Below, piece by piece: positions 28,477 to 38,388 of a DNA stretch of 64,000 nucleotides. The notes below the pieces were generated by a model that saw nothing but the letters and a program-made list of their open reading frames with translations, had not been told where the DNA came from and made no database searches. Source of the DNA: Shouchella hunanensis (GTDB lineage: Bacteria; Bacillota; Bacilli; Bacillales; Bacillaceae_D); the NCBI RefSeq assembly GCF_028735875.1, contig NZ_CP117834.1:310001-374000 (forward strand), read 5' to 3'. Each line of letters starts with the position of its first letter. The stretch's first letter is position 1. Both the position numbers and the translations under genes were made by a program.

Positions 28477-28490
28477 TTGAAGCGCTACCA
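28477..28490 (+). promoter_or_regulatory. candidate cre site upstream of ccpA
   Basis: TTGAAGCGCTACCA matches nine of ten fixed cre positions (TGNAANCGNWNNCA). It lies between the aroA terminator and the ccpA promoter, about 67 bases upstream of the -35. Autoregulation of ccpA is the natural reading. The rest of the 346-base gap (28279-28624) holds an 82-codon frame at 28370-28618 that I regard as spurious: very AT-rich, with no Shine-Dalgarno. Confidence 0.5.
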
Positions 28491-28579
28491 TTAATAATGT
28501 GCCCGTTTTTAGTAAACTTTAAACAAAGGATTTGAGTAAGAGAATCCAGGTAGTAAGTAATAGAGGAACAAATAAAAAA

Positions 28580-28608
28580 AGAAAAAAAGCGCGAAAACGC
28601 CTTTTTTC
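28580..28608 (-). terminator. aroA terminator
   Basis: AAAAAAGGCG and CGCGCTTTTTTT form a short hairpin with a one-base bulge, ending in a T-run on the minus strand, 17 bases after the aroA stop. Confidence 0.75.
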
Positions 28609-28624
28609 TTTTTATCATTATAAT

Positions 28625-29716
28625 TTAAGATTGTGTCACTGCTTGTTTAATTAACCCTGATGATTCTAACGCAGTCATAAATGAATTAAACTCATCAAAG
28701 TTCATTTGTTGAGCAGAATCAGATAACGCAACTGCTGGATCTGGATGTACTTCAGCCATAACTGCGTCTGCACCAATAGCAAGTGCTGCTTTTGCAGTAG
28801 GAAGCAAGAGGTCTTTTCTTCCTGTTGAATGCGTAACATCAACCATTACAGGTAGATGCGTTTCTTGTTTTAAAATTGGAACGGCAGAGATATCTAGCGT
28901 ATTTCTTGTTGCTTTTTCGTACGTACGAATACCTCTTTCACAAAGCATCAATTGGTCGTTTCCTTTGGACACAACATATTCTGCTGCATGAATAAATTCT
29001 TCTATCGTCGCTGATAGTCCGCGTTTTAGTAGTACTGGCTTTTTAACAGAACCAGCTGTTTTTAAGAGCTCAAAGTTTTGCATGTTACGAGCTCCAATTT
29101 GAATCACATCTACGTAATCCAAAGCCAATTCGATATCTTTCGGTGTAACGATCTCACTGACAACGGCCATATCAAGCTCATCAGCAACACGTTTTAAAAT
29201 TTTCAGCCCTTCTAAACCAAGCCCTTGGAAATCATAAGGTGATGTTCTTGGTTTAAATGCTCCGCCTCTTAATAGACGCTGACCATGTTTTTTCATTTCT
29301 TTTGCAACGGCTAGGACTTGCTCATAGCTCTCAACTGCACACGGGCCAAAAACAAAGCGTTGTTTGCCATCACCAATCGTTTCACCTTTAACATTAACGG
29401 TTGTATTTTCAGGGTGTCTTTTTCGAGAAACGAGAAGTGCTTTACTATTGTCTTCCTCTTGAAGCTCTAGGCTTGCTTTAAAAATCTGCTTAAATAAATG
29501 CTGAAGGGTTCCTGTTTCAAACGGACCACTATTGTGCTCTGCAATGTGATCAAGCATTTTTCTTTCACGTACTGGATCAAATCGAGCTATACCCTGCTGT
29601 CTTTTTACTTCACCAATTTCTTTAACAAGACGAGCCCGCTTGTTAATTTGTTCAAGTAAATCTAAATTGACCTTATCTAATTGATCTCTTAATTCGTCTA
29701 GCTGATCGTGACTCAT
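28625..29716 (-). CDS. aroA: bifunctional DAHP synthase / chorismate mutase
   Basis: A 363-residue enzyme (358 in B. subtilis). Residues 1-90 form an AroQ chorismate mutase domain ([26 protein letters not shown]). Residues 110-355 form the type I beta DAHP synthase ([38 protein letters not shown]). It commits erythrose 4-phosphate and PEP to aromatic synthesis; the mutase part acts as a sensor for chorismate/prephenate feedback. The start is ATG after GGAGAGAA. An upstream open extension of 23 codons lacks support. This is the Bacillus aroA, not EPSP synthase. Confidence 0.95.
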   Translation of the reverse strand: MSHDQLDELRDQLDKVNLDLLEQINKRARLVKEIGEVKRQQGIARFDPVRERKMLDHIAEHNSGPFETGTLQHLFKQIFKASLELQEEDNSKALLVSRKRHPENTTVNVKGETIGDGKQRFVFGPCAVESYEQVLAVAKEMKKHGQRLLRGGAFKPRTSPYDFQGLGLEGLKILKRVADELDMAVVSEIVTPKDIELALDYVDVIQIGARNMQNFELLKTAGSVKKPVLLKRGLSATIEEFIHAAEYVVSKGNDQLMLCERGIRTYEKATRNTLDISAVPILKQETHLPVMVDVTHSTGRKDLLLPTAKAALAIGADAVMAEVHPDPAVALSDSAQQMNFDEFNSFMTALESSGLIKQAVTQS

Positions 29717-29756
29717 TTCTCTCCACCTCTCCAATGTTCTTTTATTTATTCTGTTT

Positions 29757-29785
29757 ATTATAACGAAGAGCTCGCAAAAAGTCAC
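29757..29785 (-). promoter_or_regulatory. aroA promoter
   Basis: GTGACT (29785-29780), a 17-base spacer, and a perfect TATAAT (29762-29757) on the minus strand, 40 bases before the start codon. Confidence 0.65.
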
Positions 29786-29837
29786 GACTTTTTTCTTTAT
29801 TACTTAAACGCTTTTATGCACTAAAGTATACAGGTGG

Positions 29838-29863
29838 TAAAAAGAGTGGGCTTAACCCACTCA
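29838..29863 (-). terminator. ytxGH terminator
   Basis: GAGTGGG and CCCACTC with a 5-base loop (29844-29862), followed by five T on the minus strand. Confidence 0.88.
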
Positions 29864-29870
29864 CTATTGA

Positions 29871-30314
29871 TTACTTTTTAGCCGCTTGCTTTGCTTTTTT
29901 TTCAGCATCTTTCACTTCACTTTTAACTGTTTCAGAAATGTTTTTACCAGCTTCTTCAGCATCTTCTTTTAAATCTTTCGCTAAGCTTTTTGCTTCTTCC
30001 ACTTGGTTCTCTGCTTCCTCTTTTGCTGTTGCACTTAAGTCTTTCACTTTATCCACTACTTGTTGTGACTGATCAGTTACCACTTTTGCTAAATTTGATG
30101 ATTTTTCTTTAGCGATGTCAGCCCACTCGTTTCCTTTTTCATACACATCGTTTGTTAACTGAGCTGTTTTTTCTTTCGCGTTATATGCTTGCTCACTAAT
30201 ATCGCTGCGAAGTTCTTTCCCTGACTTCGGCGCTAGAAAAAGAGCTGTAGTCGCTCCTACAATTCCACCTACTAATGTACCAATTAAAAAGTCTTTTGTA
30301 TTCATGTCACCCAT
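29871..30314 (-). CDS. ytxH: general stress protein YtxH
   Basis: A 147-residue protein of the YtxH family. A short glycine-rich hydrophobic N-terminal segment (about 7-26) ends in the family motif LAPKSGKELR, followed by a long, highly charged Lys/Glu/Ala-rich helix resembling apolipophorin or LEA-type amphipathic helices. The function is unknown. In B. subtilis ytxGHJ is induced by sigma-B stress and sigma-H. GGGAGGAA precedes the ATG. It follows ytxG by one base. ytxJ is not present after it. Confidence 0.9.
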   Translation of the reverse strand: MGDMNTKDFLIGTLVGGIVGATTALFLAPKSGKELRSDISEQAYNAKEKTAQLTNDVYEKGNEWADIAKEKSSNLAKVVTDQSQQVVDKVKDLSATAKEEAENQVEEAKSLAKDLKEDAEEAGKNISETVKSEVKDAEKKAKQAAKK

Positions 30315-30315
30315 T

Positions 30316-30762
30316 TTAAAGTTCCTCCCTAGAATGTTTTTGTTCTAATTGTTGTTTGCGTTGCTTAAACTTTGTATAGAAATCCAAAACAGCCTGACCC
30401 CATTGAATGGCTTGAGAAACTGTTTCAGCATTTCGACTAGTTTCCGCGTTCACTTTTGTTGTCACTTGTCTAACCGATTGGTTAACCGACTTTAACGATT
30501 CCCCTAAATCTTTCGATGAGTCGAATAATACTTGAAGTGAATCGGACTTACGTTGAACATCATCAGCTAAAGCATTTGTTTTCTTTAATAGCTGTTCTGA
30601 CTCTGTTGTGATACCTTTCATCTGCACTTCAAGTGATTTGATCGTTGCTGAAGTTTGTTCTAATGTCTTTGTTGTTGATTTCAGCGTTATGATTACGTAA
30701 ATAACAAAAAGTGCAATTGCTATCGCAATAATGAATACACTTATGTATAGCAAAGCCTCCAA
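30316..30762 (-). CDS. ytxG: general stress protein YtxG (DUF948)
   Basis: A 148-residue protein with one N-terminal membrane span (about 4-26) and a heptad-like coiled coil (about 30-115), typical of DUF948. It begins TTGGAGGCT: the TTG start is 11 bases after GGAGG (GAGGAGGGGG). No better start exists downstream within the membrane segment. It is the first gene of the ytxGH stress unit, preceded by sequences that fit sigma-B and sigma-H promoters. The molecular role is unknown. Confidence 0.85.
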   Translation of the reverse strand: MEALLYISVFIIAIAIALFVIYVIITLKSTTKTLEQTSATIKSLEVQMKGITTESEQLLKKTNALADDVQRKSDSLQVLFDSSKDLGESLKSVNQSVRQVTTKVNAETSRNAETVSQAIQWGQAVLDFYTKFKQRKQQLEQKHSREEL

Positions 30763-30787
30763 TTAGCATACCCCCTCCTCTTGTTCT

Positions 30788-30812
30788 TTACCCAATTTTA
30801 CTATCTTAAAAC
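30788..30812 (-). promoter_or_regulatory. sigma-B-like promoter of ytxGH
   Basis: GTTTTA (30812-30807), a 13-base spacer, and GGGTAA (30793-30788) on the minus strand. This fits the sigma-B consensus GTTTAA-13/15-GGGWAW. The first gene starts about 26 bases downstream. Confidence 0.7.
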
Positions 30813-30843
30813 AAAAGATTCAAATTAGGGGTTGGAAAAAGTA

Positions 30844-30870
30844 ATTCGACACGTGCACTTGAATTCCTTC
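30844..30870 (-). promoter_or_regulatory. sigma-H-like promoter of ytxGH
   Basis: GAAGGAATT (30870-30862) matches the sigma-H -35 form RNAGGAWWW fully. After an 11-base spacer, GTCGAAT (30850-30844) matches the -10 form RNNGAAT fully. It lies 50 bases upstream of the sigma-B element. This is the same dual control known for B. subtilis ytxGHJ. Confidence 0.7.
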
Positions 30871-30961
30871 TTTCTTCAATACTTTCTTGCACGATTTATA
30901 GGTTAAAAACACCGTATAAAACGAATTCAACTCACTTGCTTCCCAAGTTGAATAATGCAAA

Positions 30962-30996
30962 ATAAAAAAGGTAACCGGTTTTGTCGGTTACCTTTT
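30962..30996 (-). terminator. murC terminator
   Basis: GGTAACCG and CGGTTACC with a 7-base loop (30970-30992), then six T on the minus strand. Confidence 0.9.
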
Positions 30997-31025
30997 CTAT
31001 ACCCTCAATTTACACAAACTATGCA

Positions 31026-32333
31026 TTAGCCGCTTTTTTTCTGACTAATCTCATATGCTTTTTGATATTTTTGTATATCACCGGCTCCCATGAATAAAAG
31101 TACTTCATGTTCATGAGCTTGCAAACCGTCAATATCCCCTTCATTCATTAGATGACTTCCATTAATGAGCTGTTGCAGCTGCTCGATCGTAAGGGAACCT
31201 TGATCCTCTCTCGCTGACCCAAAAATATCACACAAATAAACCGTGTCTGCTTGACTAAGTGCATCCGCAAACTCTTGCAAAAAAGCTTTTGTTCGTGTAA
31301 AAGTATGTGGTTGAAAAATCGCTGTTACTTTTCGATTTTTATATTTTTTCTTCGTCGCTTCAATCGTTGCCGCAATTTCCGTTGGGTGATGCGCATAATC
31401 GTCAATCAAAATTTGCGAGCCGAATACTTTTTCACTAAACCGTCTTTTTACACCTGCAAATGTTTTTAAGTGCTTGGCTACATCCTCATACTGAAGACCT
31501 TCATAATGACATAGCGTAATAATCGCTAGGGCGTTCTTCACATTATGATCGCCAAAACCAGGAATTAAAAACGTGCCATAAAGATCACCACGAATATAAA
31601 CATCAAATACGGTGCCCTCATCCGTGCTTTTAATCTCTCTTGCTTGAAAATCATTGTCTTCATTTAGCCCGTAATACAGAATAGGTACATTGGCTTTGAG
31701 CTCTTGTAAATGTTCATCATCCCCACAAGCAATGATTGCTTTCTTTACTTGACTAGCCATTTCCTGAAAGGCATCAATCACGTCTGTTACACTCGAAAAA
31801 TAATCTGGGTGGTCAAAATCAATATTCGTCATAATACAGTAATCAGGAGAGTAATTTAGAAAATGACGACGATATTCACACGCTTCAAAAACAAAGTAGT
31901 TAGAGTTACTCGTACCTTTACCAGTTCCATCACCTATCAAGTAAGAGGTGGGTTTTATTGAACCTAATACATGAGCAAGTAAGCCAGTAGTCGATGTTTT
32001 ACCATGAGAGCCTGTAATAGCCACACTGGTAAATTGTGAGATAAATGTTCCTAAAAACTGTGGATAGACATCTACTTTTAAGCCTAACTCGCGCGCGCGA
32101 ACGATTTCTTCATGTGTTTCTCCATATGCTGCTGACATAATCACATGCTGCTGTTCCTTAATATTGTCTGCTGAAAAAGGGAATAAAGGAATCCCTTTTT
32201 GTTCCAATGGTTTCTGGGTGAAGATCGTTTCTGTAATGTCCGATCCTTGAACGTCTTCTTCCATATCATCTAATATTTGTGCCAATGCACTCATACCAGA
32301 GCCTTTAATTCCGGTAAAATGGTATGTTGTCAA
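31026..32333 (-). CDS. murC: UDP-N-acetylmuramate--L-alanine ligase
   Basis: A 435-residue cytoplasmic ligase (432 in B. subtilis) that adds the first residue, L-alanine, to UDP-MurNAc. The N-terminal nucleotide-sugar binding loop [15 protein letters not shown] spans residues 5-19, and the ATP loop [10 protein letters not shown] is near 110. Central and C-terminal Mur ligase domains follow. I set the start at the TTG eight bases after GGAGG, which gives the family N-terminus [11 protein letters not shown]; the open frame begins five codons earlier but those codons are the Shine-Dalgarno. Confidence 0.95.
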   Translation of the reverse strand: MTTYHFTGIKGSGMSALAQILDDMEEDVQGSDITETIFTQKPLEQKGIPLFPFSADNIKEQQHVIMSAAYGETHEEIVRARELGLKVDVYPQFLGTFISQFTSVAITGSHGKTSTTGLLAHVLGSIKPTSYLIGDGTGKGTSNSNYFVFEACEYRRHFLNYSPDYCIMTNIDFDHPDYFSSVTDVIDAFQEMASQVKKAIIACGDDEHLQELKANVPILYYGLNEDNDFQAREIKSTDEGTVFDVYIRGDLYGTFLIPGFGDHNVKNALAIITLCHYEGLQYEDVAKHLKTFAGVKRRFSEKVFGSQILIDDYAHHPTEIAATIEATKKKYKNRKVTAIFQPHTFTRTKAFLQEFADALSQADTVYLCDIFGSAREDQGSLTIEQLQQLINGSHLMNEGDIDGLQAHEHEVLLFMGAGDIQKYQKAYEISQKKSG

Positions 32334-32502
32334 TGATAAAGCCTCCAATCTAAGCCCTAGGTTTCTCTAGGTGCAGATCCAATCACTAAATTTCCGCTAA
32401 TAATTGTTAGTATATGCCGTAACCTTTAAAAGGTCCGATCAATCATGCTAATCCATCACTTTCCAATACATATCATATATAAATTTTATGCATTTCTCAA
32501 GT

Positions 32503-35289
32503 TCAAGCTAAATCTGATTCCTTTAACTGTTCCTCCGTAGCAAGCACCGTTCTTGGCTTGCTTCCCATAGCACCCGATATAACGCCTCTTTGCTCCATCA
32601 TATCGATAAGCCTTGCTGCTCGATTATAGCCTACACGAAATCGACGCTGAATACTCGATGCTGAAGCAGTACCTTGCTCAACTACAAAGTAGCAAGCATC
32701 CTCAAACAGTTCGTCTGCCTGTTCAGTTTGTTCAAAAACCTTTTCTATTGTCTCACTCTCAAATGCATAGTTAGGTGTTCCTTGCTTTTTCACATAATCG
32801 ATGACTGCTTCAATTTCGTCGTCTGATACAAATGTCCCTTGAACTCGTACAGGTTTTGAAGCACCGTTTTCATGAAACAGCATATCGCCTTTACCGAGTA
32901 AGCGTTCGGCGCCTCCCATATCCAAAATGGTTCTTGAATCAGTTTGAGACGAGACTGAAAACGCGATTCGAGTAGGAATGTTCGCTTTAATTAATCCTGT
33001 TATCACATCAACAGAAGGTCTTTGCGTAGCTAAAAGCAAATGAATCCCACATGCTCGTGCTTTTTGAGCGATACGGCAAATGGCATCTTCAACATCTTGC
33101 GGTGATACCATCATCAGATCAGCTAGCTCATCAATCACGACAAGAATGTATGGTAGCTTTTCATAACGTTCGTTATACTTCTCAATATCACGAACTCGCA
33201 TTTGACTAAAGAGCTCGTACCTTCTTTCCATTTCTTGTACAACCCATTTTAATGACGCTGTAGCTTGCTTCGGATCTGTAATAACTGGCGCAAGTAAATG
33301 TGGTATATCGTGATAAGGAGCCAGTTCAACCATTTTCGGATCAACTAAAAGAAGCTTTAATTCTTCTGGAGAAGCTTTGTACAGCAAGCTAATTAAAATC
33401 GAATTAATACATACACTTTTCCCAGACCCTGTGGCTCCTGCCACAAGTCCATGAGGCATTTTATTGAGGTCTGTCACAACCGGATTACCAGATATATCAA
33501 GCCCCAATGCTGCAGTTAAAGGAGAAGATGGGTTTCGGAATACATCTCTTCGCAAAATTTCTCTTAACATAACTGGATTAGAAGTTCGATTTGGCACTTC
33601 AATGCCAATGGCGTTCTTACCTGGAATTGGCGCTTCAATTCGTATATCTTTAGCAGCAAGTGATAGCTTGATATCATCAGTTAGATTCGTAATTTTATTC
33701 ACTTTTACGCCTCGTGCAGGTTGGATTTCAAAGCGAGTCACAGCTGGTCCTTTAGTACGATTGACCACTTTCGCATCCACATGAAAACTTTGAAGTGTTT
33801 CCTCTAGTAAAGTAGCCTGTTCATCAAGCCAAGCACTATCATCATCAGTCATTCGCTCTGGATATAAGAGCAATTTGAGTGGTGGCGGTTCATAGGCACT
33901 CGTTCTTTTTTGCTCTTGATTCTCCTGTTTTCTCCTGCGATCTGTCGGCAACATCAACACATTAAACGGAATGTCTTTTCTATGTTCTTTAGAATCGTTC
34001 CCTTTAGAGGGTGCCTGTTTCACTTGTCGCTGCTGTTGACGTTCTGATGTAACCAAGTGATGATCTTGTTCTTTCAGCTCTACTTCAGCTTGTTCCAAAG
34101 TTTCACCATCAGTTTGGTTCAGTTCCTCTTCCTGTACCGCAGTTTCCTCATTAGCTTGTTTGAGCTCTCCATCTTTTTGTACAATAATCACTGCTTCAGC
34201 TTGGTTCGTTTCTCCGCCTTCTTGTTCCACAGAGTTCGTATGTTTCACTTCTATTTCTGCTTCTTCCACAGCTTCAGCTTGTTTGAGCTCTCCATCTTCT
34301 TGTACACTAATCTCTGCTTCACCTTGGTTCGTTTCTCCGCCTTCTTGTTCCACAGAGTTCGTATGTTTCATTTCTATTTCTGCTTCTTCCACAGCTTCAG
34401 CTTGTTTGAGCTCTCCATCTTCTTGTACACTAATCTCTGCTTCACCTTGGTTCGTTTCTCCGCCTTCTTGTTCCACAGAGTTCGTATGTTTCACTTCTAT
34501 TTCTGCTTCTTGCACAGCTTCAGCTTGTTTGAGCTCTCCGTCTTCTTGTACACTAATCTCTGCTTCAGCTTGTTTAAGTGCTGTATCCTTTGCTCCAGCA
34601 GGTTTGCTCGACTTCAGGTTGGACAAAGCGGTTCGATCTTCTGTATGAAGACGAGTTGATTCTTTTTTGTTATCTGAACCGTATGTAGCTAGCTCTTCAG
34701 CTCTTAACTCTTCTTCCTCGACCGACTGCTCTGACGTCTCCATGACGATCGCACCGTCTTCAACACGTTCCACATAGCCTTCATCCTCTTCTAATGCAGA
34801 AAGAAAAGACTGCTGAACGACTTGTTGATCATTCTCTTTACTTTGATGATTATCCTTTTCATTCATACGCTCCATAAATGTCTGTTGAGACTGTCGCGTA
34901 TTACGCAATAACCAATTGTAATCACTATTATCTCGTATTGGGTCTTTAGGAAGTCCATGTACAGGTGATGGCGTAGCTGTTGGTTTAAAATTGCCCTGAA
35001 AGAATGTTGTATTTGCTACGTTCGTCACTCGATTATTCGGGCTCGTTTTTTTTGAGCGCTTCCCACTATTTTGCTCTGGTTTATCTAATGTCTCTTTAGT
35101 ACCTTTGTCACTATGATACGCATACCCATAATAAAACGTCATGCGCGCTTCTTCTAATTCTTCCTCTTGGGTATTTTTACTACGCGTTTGTTCACTACGT
35201 TCGCCATCATTCGACGTATTTATAGGGTCTGAATCACTTTCTTCATCATCCCCTTTAAAAAAACGTGCCCATTTGTTCCAAATACTCAT
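32503..35289 (-). CDS. sftA: DNA translocase SftA (soluble FtsK/SpoIIIE family)
   Basis: A 928-residue septum-associated DNA pump that clears chromosome DNA before septum closure. There is no membrane span; residues 1-440 are a low-complexity, acidic, poorly ordered linker that includes three copies of a 41-residue repeat. The motor domain has Walker A GATGSGKS near residue 612, a Walker B Asp in VVIDELAD near 715, and a C-terminal winged-helix gamma domain (about 855-915) that reads chromosome polarity sequences. The position upstream of murC matches B. subtilis ytpT. Confidence 0.95.
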   Translation of the reverse strand: MSIWNKWARFFKGDDEESDSDPINTSNDGERSEQTRSKNTQEEELEEARMTFYYGYAYHSDKGTKETLDKPEQNSGKRSKKTSPNNRVTNVANTTFFQGNFKPTATPSPVHGLPKDPIRDNSDYNWLLRNTRQSQQTFMERMNEKDNHQSKENDQQVVQQSFLSALEEDEGYVERVEDGAIVMETSEQSVEEEELRAEELATYGSDNKKESTRLHTEDRTALSNLKSSKPAGAKDTALKQAEAEISVQEDGELKQAEAVQEAEIEVKHTNSVEQEGGETNQGEAEISVQEDGELKQAEAVEEAEIEMKHTNSVEQEGGETNQGEAEISVQEDGELKQAEAVEEAEIEVKHTNSVEQEGGETNQAEAVIIVQKDGELKQANEETAVQEEELNQTDGETLEQAEVELKEQDHHLVTSERQQQRQVKQAPSKGNDSKEHRKDIPFNVLMLPTDRRRKQENQEQKRTSAYEPPPLKLLLYPERMTDDDSAWLDEQATLLEETLQSFHVDAKVVNRTKGPAVTRFEIQPARGVKVNKITNLTDDIKLSLAAKDIRIEAPIPGKNAIGIEVPNRTSNPVMLREILRRDVFRNPSSPLTAALGLDISGNPVVTDLNKMPHGLVAGATGSGKSVCINSILISLLYKASPEELKLLLVDPKMVELAPYHDIPHLLAPVITDPKQATASLKWVVQEMERRYELFSQMRVRDIEKYNERYEKLPYILVVIDELADLMMVSPQDVEDAICRIAQKARACGIHLLLATQRPSVDVITGLIKANIPTRIAFSVSSQTDSRTILDMGGAERLLGKGDMLFHENGASKPVRVQGTFVSDDEIEAVIDYVKKQGTPNYAFESETIEKVFEQTEQADELFEDACYFVVEQGTASASSIQRRFRVGYNRAARLIDMMEQRGVISGAMGSKPRTVLATEEQLKESDLA
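34192..34560 (-). repeat. three 123-bp tandem repeats within sftA
   Basis: Three nearly identical 123-base units (34438-34560, 34315-34437, 34192-34314) each encode 41 residues, starting [16 protein letters not shown] and ending EQEGGETNQ plus GEA or AEA. A degenerate partial copy follows toward 34130, and a trace (LKQAEA) precedes. The protein copies differ at only a few residues, so the array is young and probably changes length by slippage or recombination. Confidence 0.93.
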
Positions 35290-35306
35290 CTCTTCACCAC
35301 CTGATG

Positions 35307-35339
35307 TAAAAAAGCTGGCAGTCGTGGAGAAAGCCAGCC
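35307..35339 (-). terminator. ytpR terminator
   Basis: GGCTGGC/GCCAGC stem with a 14-base loop (35313-35338), followed by six T. It separates ytpR from sftA, which begins 18 bases further on. Confidence 0.8.
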
Positions 35340-35349
35340 CCCTTTACCA

Positions 35350-35952
35350 TTATAAAAATGCAGACCCTACAACTCTATCCTCAGGTAAAACAAGTATGCC
35401 TTTTTCTGAAGAGGCATCTTGTAGGCCTAATTCTTTTGCAGAGCAAATCATTCCGTGCGACTCTTCTCCTCGCAATTTTGCTTCTTTAATAACCATACCA
35501 CTTGGCATAACTGCACCAACTTTGGCAACAACGACCTTTTGACCTGCTTCTACGTTAGGAGCACCACAAACGATTTGTACGGTTTCGTTCCCTAAGTTTA
35601 CACGGCACACAGACAACTTATCGGCGTTTGCGTGTTGTTCGCAGGCTTCGACATAGCCCACAACAAATAAAGGCTTCTGCTCTAGGTCAAGTTTAATAAC
35701 TTGGCCATTATCCTTGGCAGCTTTTTTAAGAAGTGCTTGTACCTCATCTGTTAAGTCAATCGCACCTTCACCGCTAATTACTCCGTAGTTTGAAGCATTT
35801 AACACATTTATTCCCACTACTTCTCCAGATTCACGTTTACTAATTTGTACGAAGTCACCATGTTGCTCAACGAAACGATCGTCGATGCCTACTTGCTCTT
35901 TTACAAGTAATAAAACATCACCGATTCCTTTTTTGTTATAAAAAGCGTTCAT
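35350..35952 (-). CDS. ytpR: tRNA-binding-domain protein YtpR
   Basis: A 200-residue protein with an N-terminal YtpR-specific domain (about 1-85) and a C-terminal OB-fold tRNA-binding domain like that of the phenylalanyl-tRNA synthetase beta chain (about 92-198; HANADKLSVCRVNLG, IVCGAPNV, GMICSAKELGL). The cellular role is not established. AGAGGAGAAGAAA precedes the ATG. It lies between ytpQ and sftA, as in relatives. Confidence 0.92.
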   Translation of the reverse strand: MNAFYNKKGIGDVLLLVKEQVGIDDRFVEQHGDFVQISKRESGEVVGINVLNASNYGVISGEGAIDLTDEVQALLKKAAKDNGQVIKLDLEQKPLFVVGYVEACEQHANADKLSVCRVNLGNETVQIVCGAPNVEAGQKVVVAKVGAVMPSGMVIKEAKLRGEESHGMICSAKELGLQDASSEKGILVLPEDRVVGSAFL

Positions 35953-36016
35953 TTTCTTCTCCTCTTGCTACGATTACATGTAGCGTTTCTAGTATACTTA
36001 ATCATGCCCGAATGTA

Positions 36017-36817
36017 CTATCGGTCTTTAGGCTTTTTTTGCGCCAAAATAAAAACAGGTTCAAGTTCACCGTTTTCAACTGCGAAAGGCAATGCCGTCAC
36101 CGGGATGCGGCCTGTCCTAAAAAATTGTAAGGCCATTTGTCCTAACACATCATAACCTGTATGATTTTGAATATCTGCAATGATTAAAGAGTCTTGATGA
36201 GGAATTGCCATAGCAAGTTCCCCTTTAACCTGTTGTTCCATCTTTTCAATAAATGATTGATCGAGCACTCTACTTGCATCATAACCATCGTTTGCACTAA
36301 CAAAGTAAAACGTATTTCCCGCAACCTCGTCCTGTTTTAACGGACAATCAAGTGATCGCACGTTAAACAGTGCAATTTCTTTTAATTCTTTTAACCCTAT
36401 TGGACTGTTTTCTATAAGTTGTTCATCAAGTAGCGTGTATGTTTCACCTAAATCAAGCGCGTAATAAATTCTTGTTTCCGCCGTGTGCTCATCAAAGACT
36501 AGTTTTTTACCGTCCTTCGTTTCTTCTGGAAATGAAGCCGCACGAATAACTGGGAAGATGTGTTTTTCTTTCCCTTCGAGCGAAATTTGCTCTTTCATTG
36601 ATTCTAATCCAACTCGTACATGCCGAATGGCTTCATCAATTGCATCATATTCTTTTCGCTCCCACCTTGCTAGTAATGGTTTAAGCGCTAATGTCACACC
36701 TTTATTAATAGACGGATCCTCAACTCGCAATGTGCTCTCTTTATGATCATAACGGATGGTCCAGCCATCCCGTTGCAGTTTGTTTTCAATTTGTTTTCTA
36801 AAGGTTTGAAGATTCAA
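36017..36817 (-). CDS. ytpQ: DUF1444 protein YtpQ
   Basis: A 266-residue cytoplasmic protein of the DUF1444 family (269 in B. subtilis YtpQ), function unknown. It is mainly alpha/beta with a conserved VIRAASFPEE segment near 104. The start is TTG six bases after GAAGGAGGG, giving MNLQTFRKQIENKL. A longer open frame starts 15 codons upstream without a ribosome site. It follows ytpP after a terminator and precedes ytpR by 64 bases. Confidence 0.88.
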   Translation of the reverse strand: MNLQTFRKQIENKLQRDGWTIRYDHKESTLRVEDPSINKGVTLALKPLLARWERKEYDAIDEAIRHVRVGLESMKEQISLEGKEKHIFPVIRAASFPEETKDGKKLVFDEHTAETRIYYALDLGETYTLLDEQLIENSPIGLKELKEIALFNVRSLDCPLKQDEVAGNTFYFVSANDGYDASRVLDQSFIEKMEQQVKGELAMAIPHQDSLIIADIQNHTGYDVLGQMALQFFRTGRIPVTALPFAVENGELEPVFILAQKKPKDR

Positions 36818-36865
36818 CGTTAACCCTCCTTCTCTTTCTAAGTTTAACATGAATGTGGTCAAACG

Positions 36866-36898
36866 AAAAAGCTAGGAGGTGTTTTCACCTTCCTAGCC
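36866..36898 (-). terminator. ytpP terminator
   Basis: GGCTAGGAAGGTG and CACCTCCTAGC with a 4-base loop and one bulge, followed by five T. It reaches the ytpP stop. Confidence 0.88.
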
Positions 36899-37219
36899 AA
36901 CTTTTGTTTCCGCTTCTGTTAAGAATGTTTGAATTTCCTCTTCCGTTTTACGATCTTTTGAAACAAATCTCGCTACTTCTTTTCCTTCTGAAAAAGCAAG
37001 AAAGCTCGGAATACCAAAAATATCATGAGCAATACATACATCCAATAGTTTATCTCGATCAACATAATAGAATGTAAACGTCGGATAATCCACTTCTAAT
37101 CGTGGTAGAAATGGTTCAATCACTCGGCAGTCTGGACACCAGTCAGCAGAAAATAGAAATACAGCCGTTTCCGTTTCTTTAATTTTATTAAATTCTTCAA
37201 CACTTGCTACATGTTCCAT
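36893..37219 (-). CDS. ytpP: thioredoxin-like protein YtpP
   Basis: A 108-residue thioredoxin-fold protein with the redox motif WCPDC near residue 33 and the cis-proline segment [10 protein letters not shown] near 75. It is probably a thiol reductant or redox-sensing protein; its targets are unknown. The ATG is six bases after GAGGTG; an ATG seven codons earlier lacks a site. It starts 11 bases after the stop of the EIIC-like gene, so the two may be co-transcribed. Confidence 0.9.
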   Translation of the reverse strand: MEHVASVEEFNKIKETETAVFLFSADWCPDCRVIEPFLPRLEVDYPTFTFYYVDRDKLLDVCIAHDIFGIPSFLAFSEGKEVARFVSKDRKTEEEIQTFLTEAETKVG

Positions 37220-37229
37220 TTTTAGCACC

Positions 37230-38246
37230 TCATTTTTCATTTTGCATTAAATTCATGTCATTTACGTTTATCCAGCCTTTCGCTCTCATCCATTCGGATA
37301 GAAGGAGTGCAATGATAGCTGGTATCACTACATAGCATACTACAACTTGGGCGAAAAGCAACCAGCTAAACCCCATTTCTGTAAAAGTCATAATTGGTCC
37401 AACGAGTCCACTCGTCCCCATTCCTGCTCCTGCAGCGTTATTTACTAAACCAAAGCCAATTGTTCCGATTGGTGCGGCTACAAGGCTCGCCATAGTAGGT
37501 GGAATAAGTATTTTGGGATTTTTTATAATATGAGGTATAAGAAGCATTGATGTGCCAATACCGATAGACAATAACCCACTTACACGATTATCACGGTAGC
37601 TTGCTACTGCAAACCCGACCATTTGACCGGCACAACCAATGGCAGCAGCAGCAGCAGCCATTCCCGTTAAATCAAGCATAATTGCTATTGCAGCACTAGA
37701 AATCGGTGCTGTTAGTGCCAATCCCATTAACACAGCGACAATGCCGCTCATCACAAGAGGAGATTGAGTTGTCGCCCACGTGATCGTTTCACCTATCGAA
37801 AGCATCACAAATTGTATTGGCGCACCGAGTAGGAATGCTACTGTATAGCCAGTAACAATTGTTACGATAGGTGTCACCAGAATATCAATTTTTGTTTCAC
37901 CTGCAACAAGCTTCCCTATTTCAGCACCTACAACAGCAGCAACAAAACTTCCTGCTGGTCCTCCAAATAGTGCACCAGCTGCTCCACAGACAACTGTCGC
38001 AAGCACAACAAAGTTTGGAGCACCTAATGCTAATGCCACAGCAGCACCAATAGCCGCGCCATATAAATCCATTGTGAATTGTCCAAGTTCAATCACGTGC
38101 TCAAGCTGAAACTGCTCCCCGATCGTTCGAATAATAATGCCAATAATTAATGTCGCAAACAAACCAAACGTCATTTGCCCCATTGCTTTTATAAAATAGG
38201 TACGAAGAGATGGGTTTACACCTTTTTTAGTTAAAAACGCTCGCAT
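37230..38246 (-). CDS. orphan PTS EIIC-like membrane protein
   Basis: A 338-residue integral membrane protein with about nine to ten hydrophobic segments, resembling the PTS_EIIC_2 family of sugar-PTS permease-like proteins ([33 protein letters not shown] near the C-terminus). No EIIA, EIIB, sugar-metabolism gene or antiterminator is nearby, so it may not be a classical sugar transporter. It may share a message with ytpP. I do not know the substrate. Confidence 0.75.
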   Translation of the reverse strand: MRAFLTKKGVNPSLRTYFIKAMGQMTFGLFATLIIGIIIRTIGEQFQLEHVIELGQFTMDLYGAAIGAAVALALGAPNFVVLATVVCGAAGALFGGPAGSFVAAVVGAEIGKLVAGETKIDILVTPIVTIVTGYTVAFLLGAPIQFVMLSIGETITWATTQSPLVMSGIVAVLMGLALTAPISSAAIAIMLDLTGMAAAAAAIGCAGQMVGFAVASYRDNRVSGLLSIGIGTSMLLIPHIIKNPKILIPPTMASLVAAPIGTIGFGLVNNAAGAGMGTSGLVGPIMTFTEMGFSWLLFAQVVVCYVVIPAIIALLLSEWMRAKGWINVNDMNLMQNEK

Positions 38247-38388
38247 CGCTCACACTCCAATAGTTAATCAATACCTTATCTAGAATACGATATGTCTTTT
38301 CATGTGACAAGACATTTAGAAAGGTTTTATTTTCTTTTTTTAGGATATCCATTACTATAGAGAAATAAGGGAAAAAAGGAGCATCTAT

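Noticed and set aside
28370-28618. 82-codon minus-strand open frame between aroA and ccpA
   Set aside because: It covers the aroA terminator, the cre-like site and the ccpA promoter, is very AT-rich and has no ribosome binding site.
34057-34659. 200-codon plus-strand open frame with a Phe/Leu/Ser repeat
   Set aside because: It is the complement of the tandem repeat in sftA; the repeat keeps all frames open and there is no translation signal.
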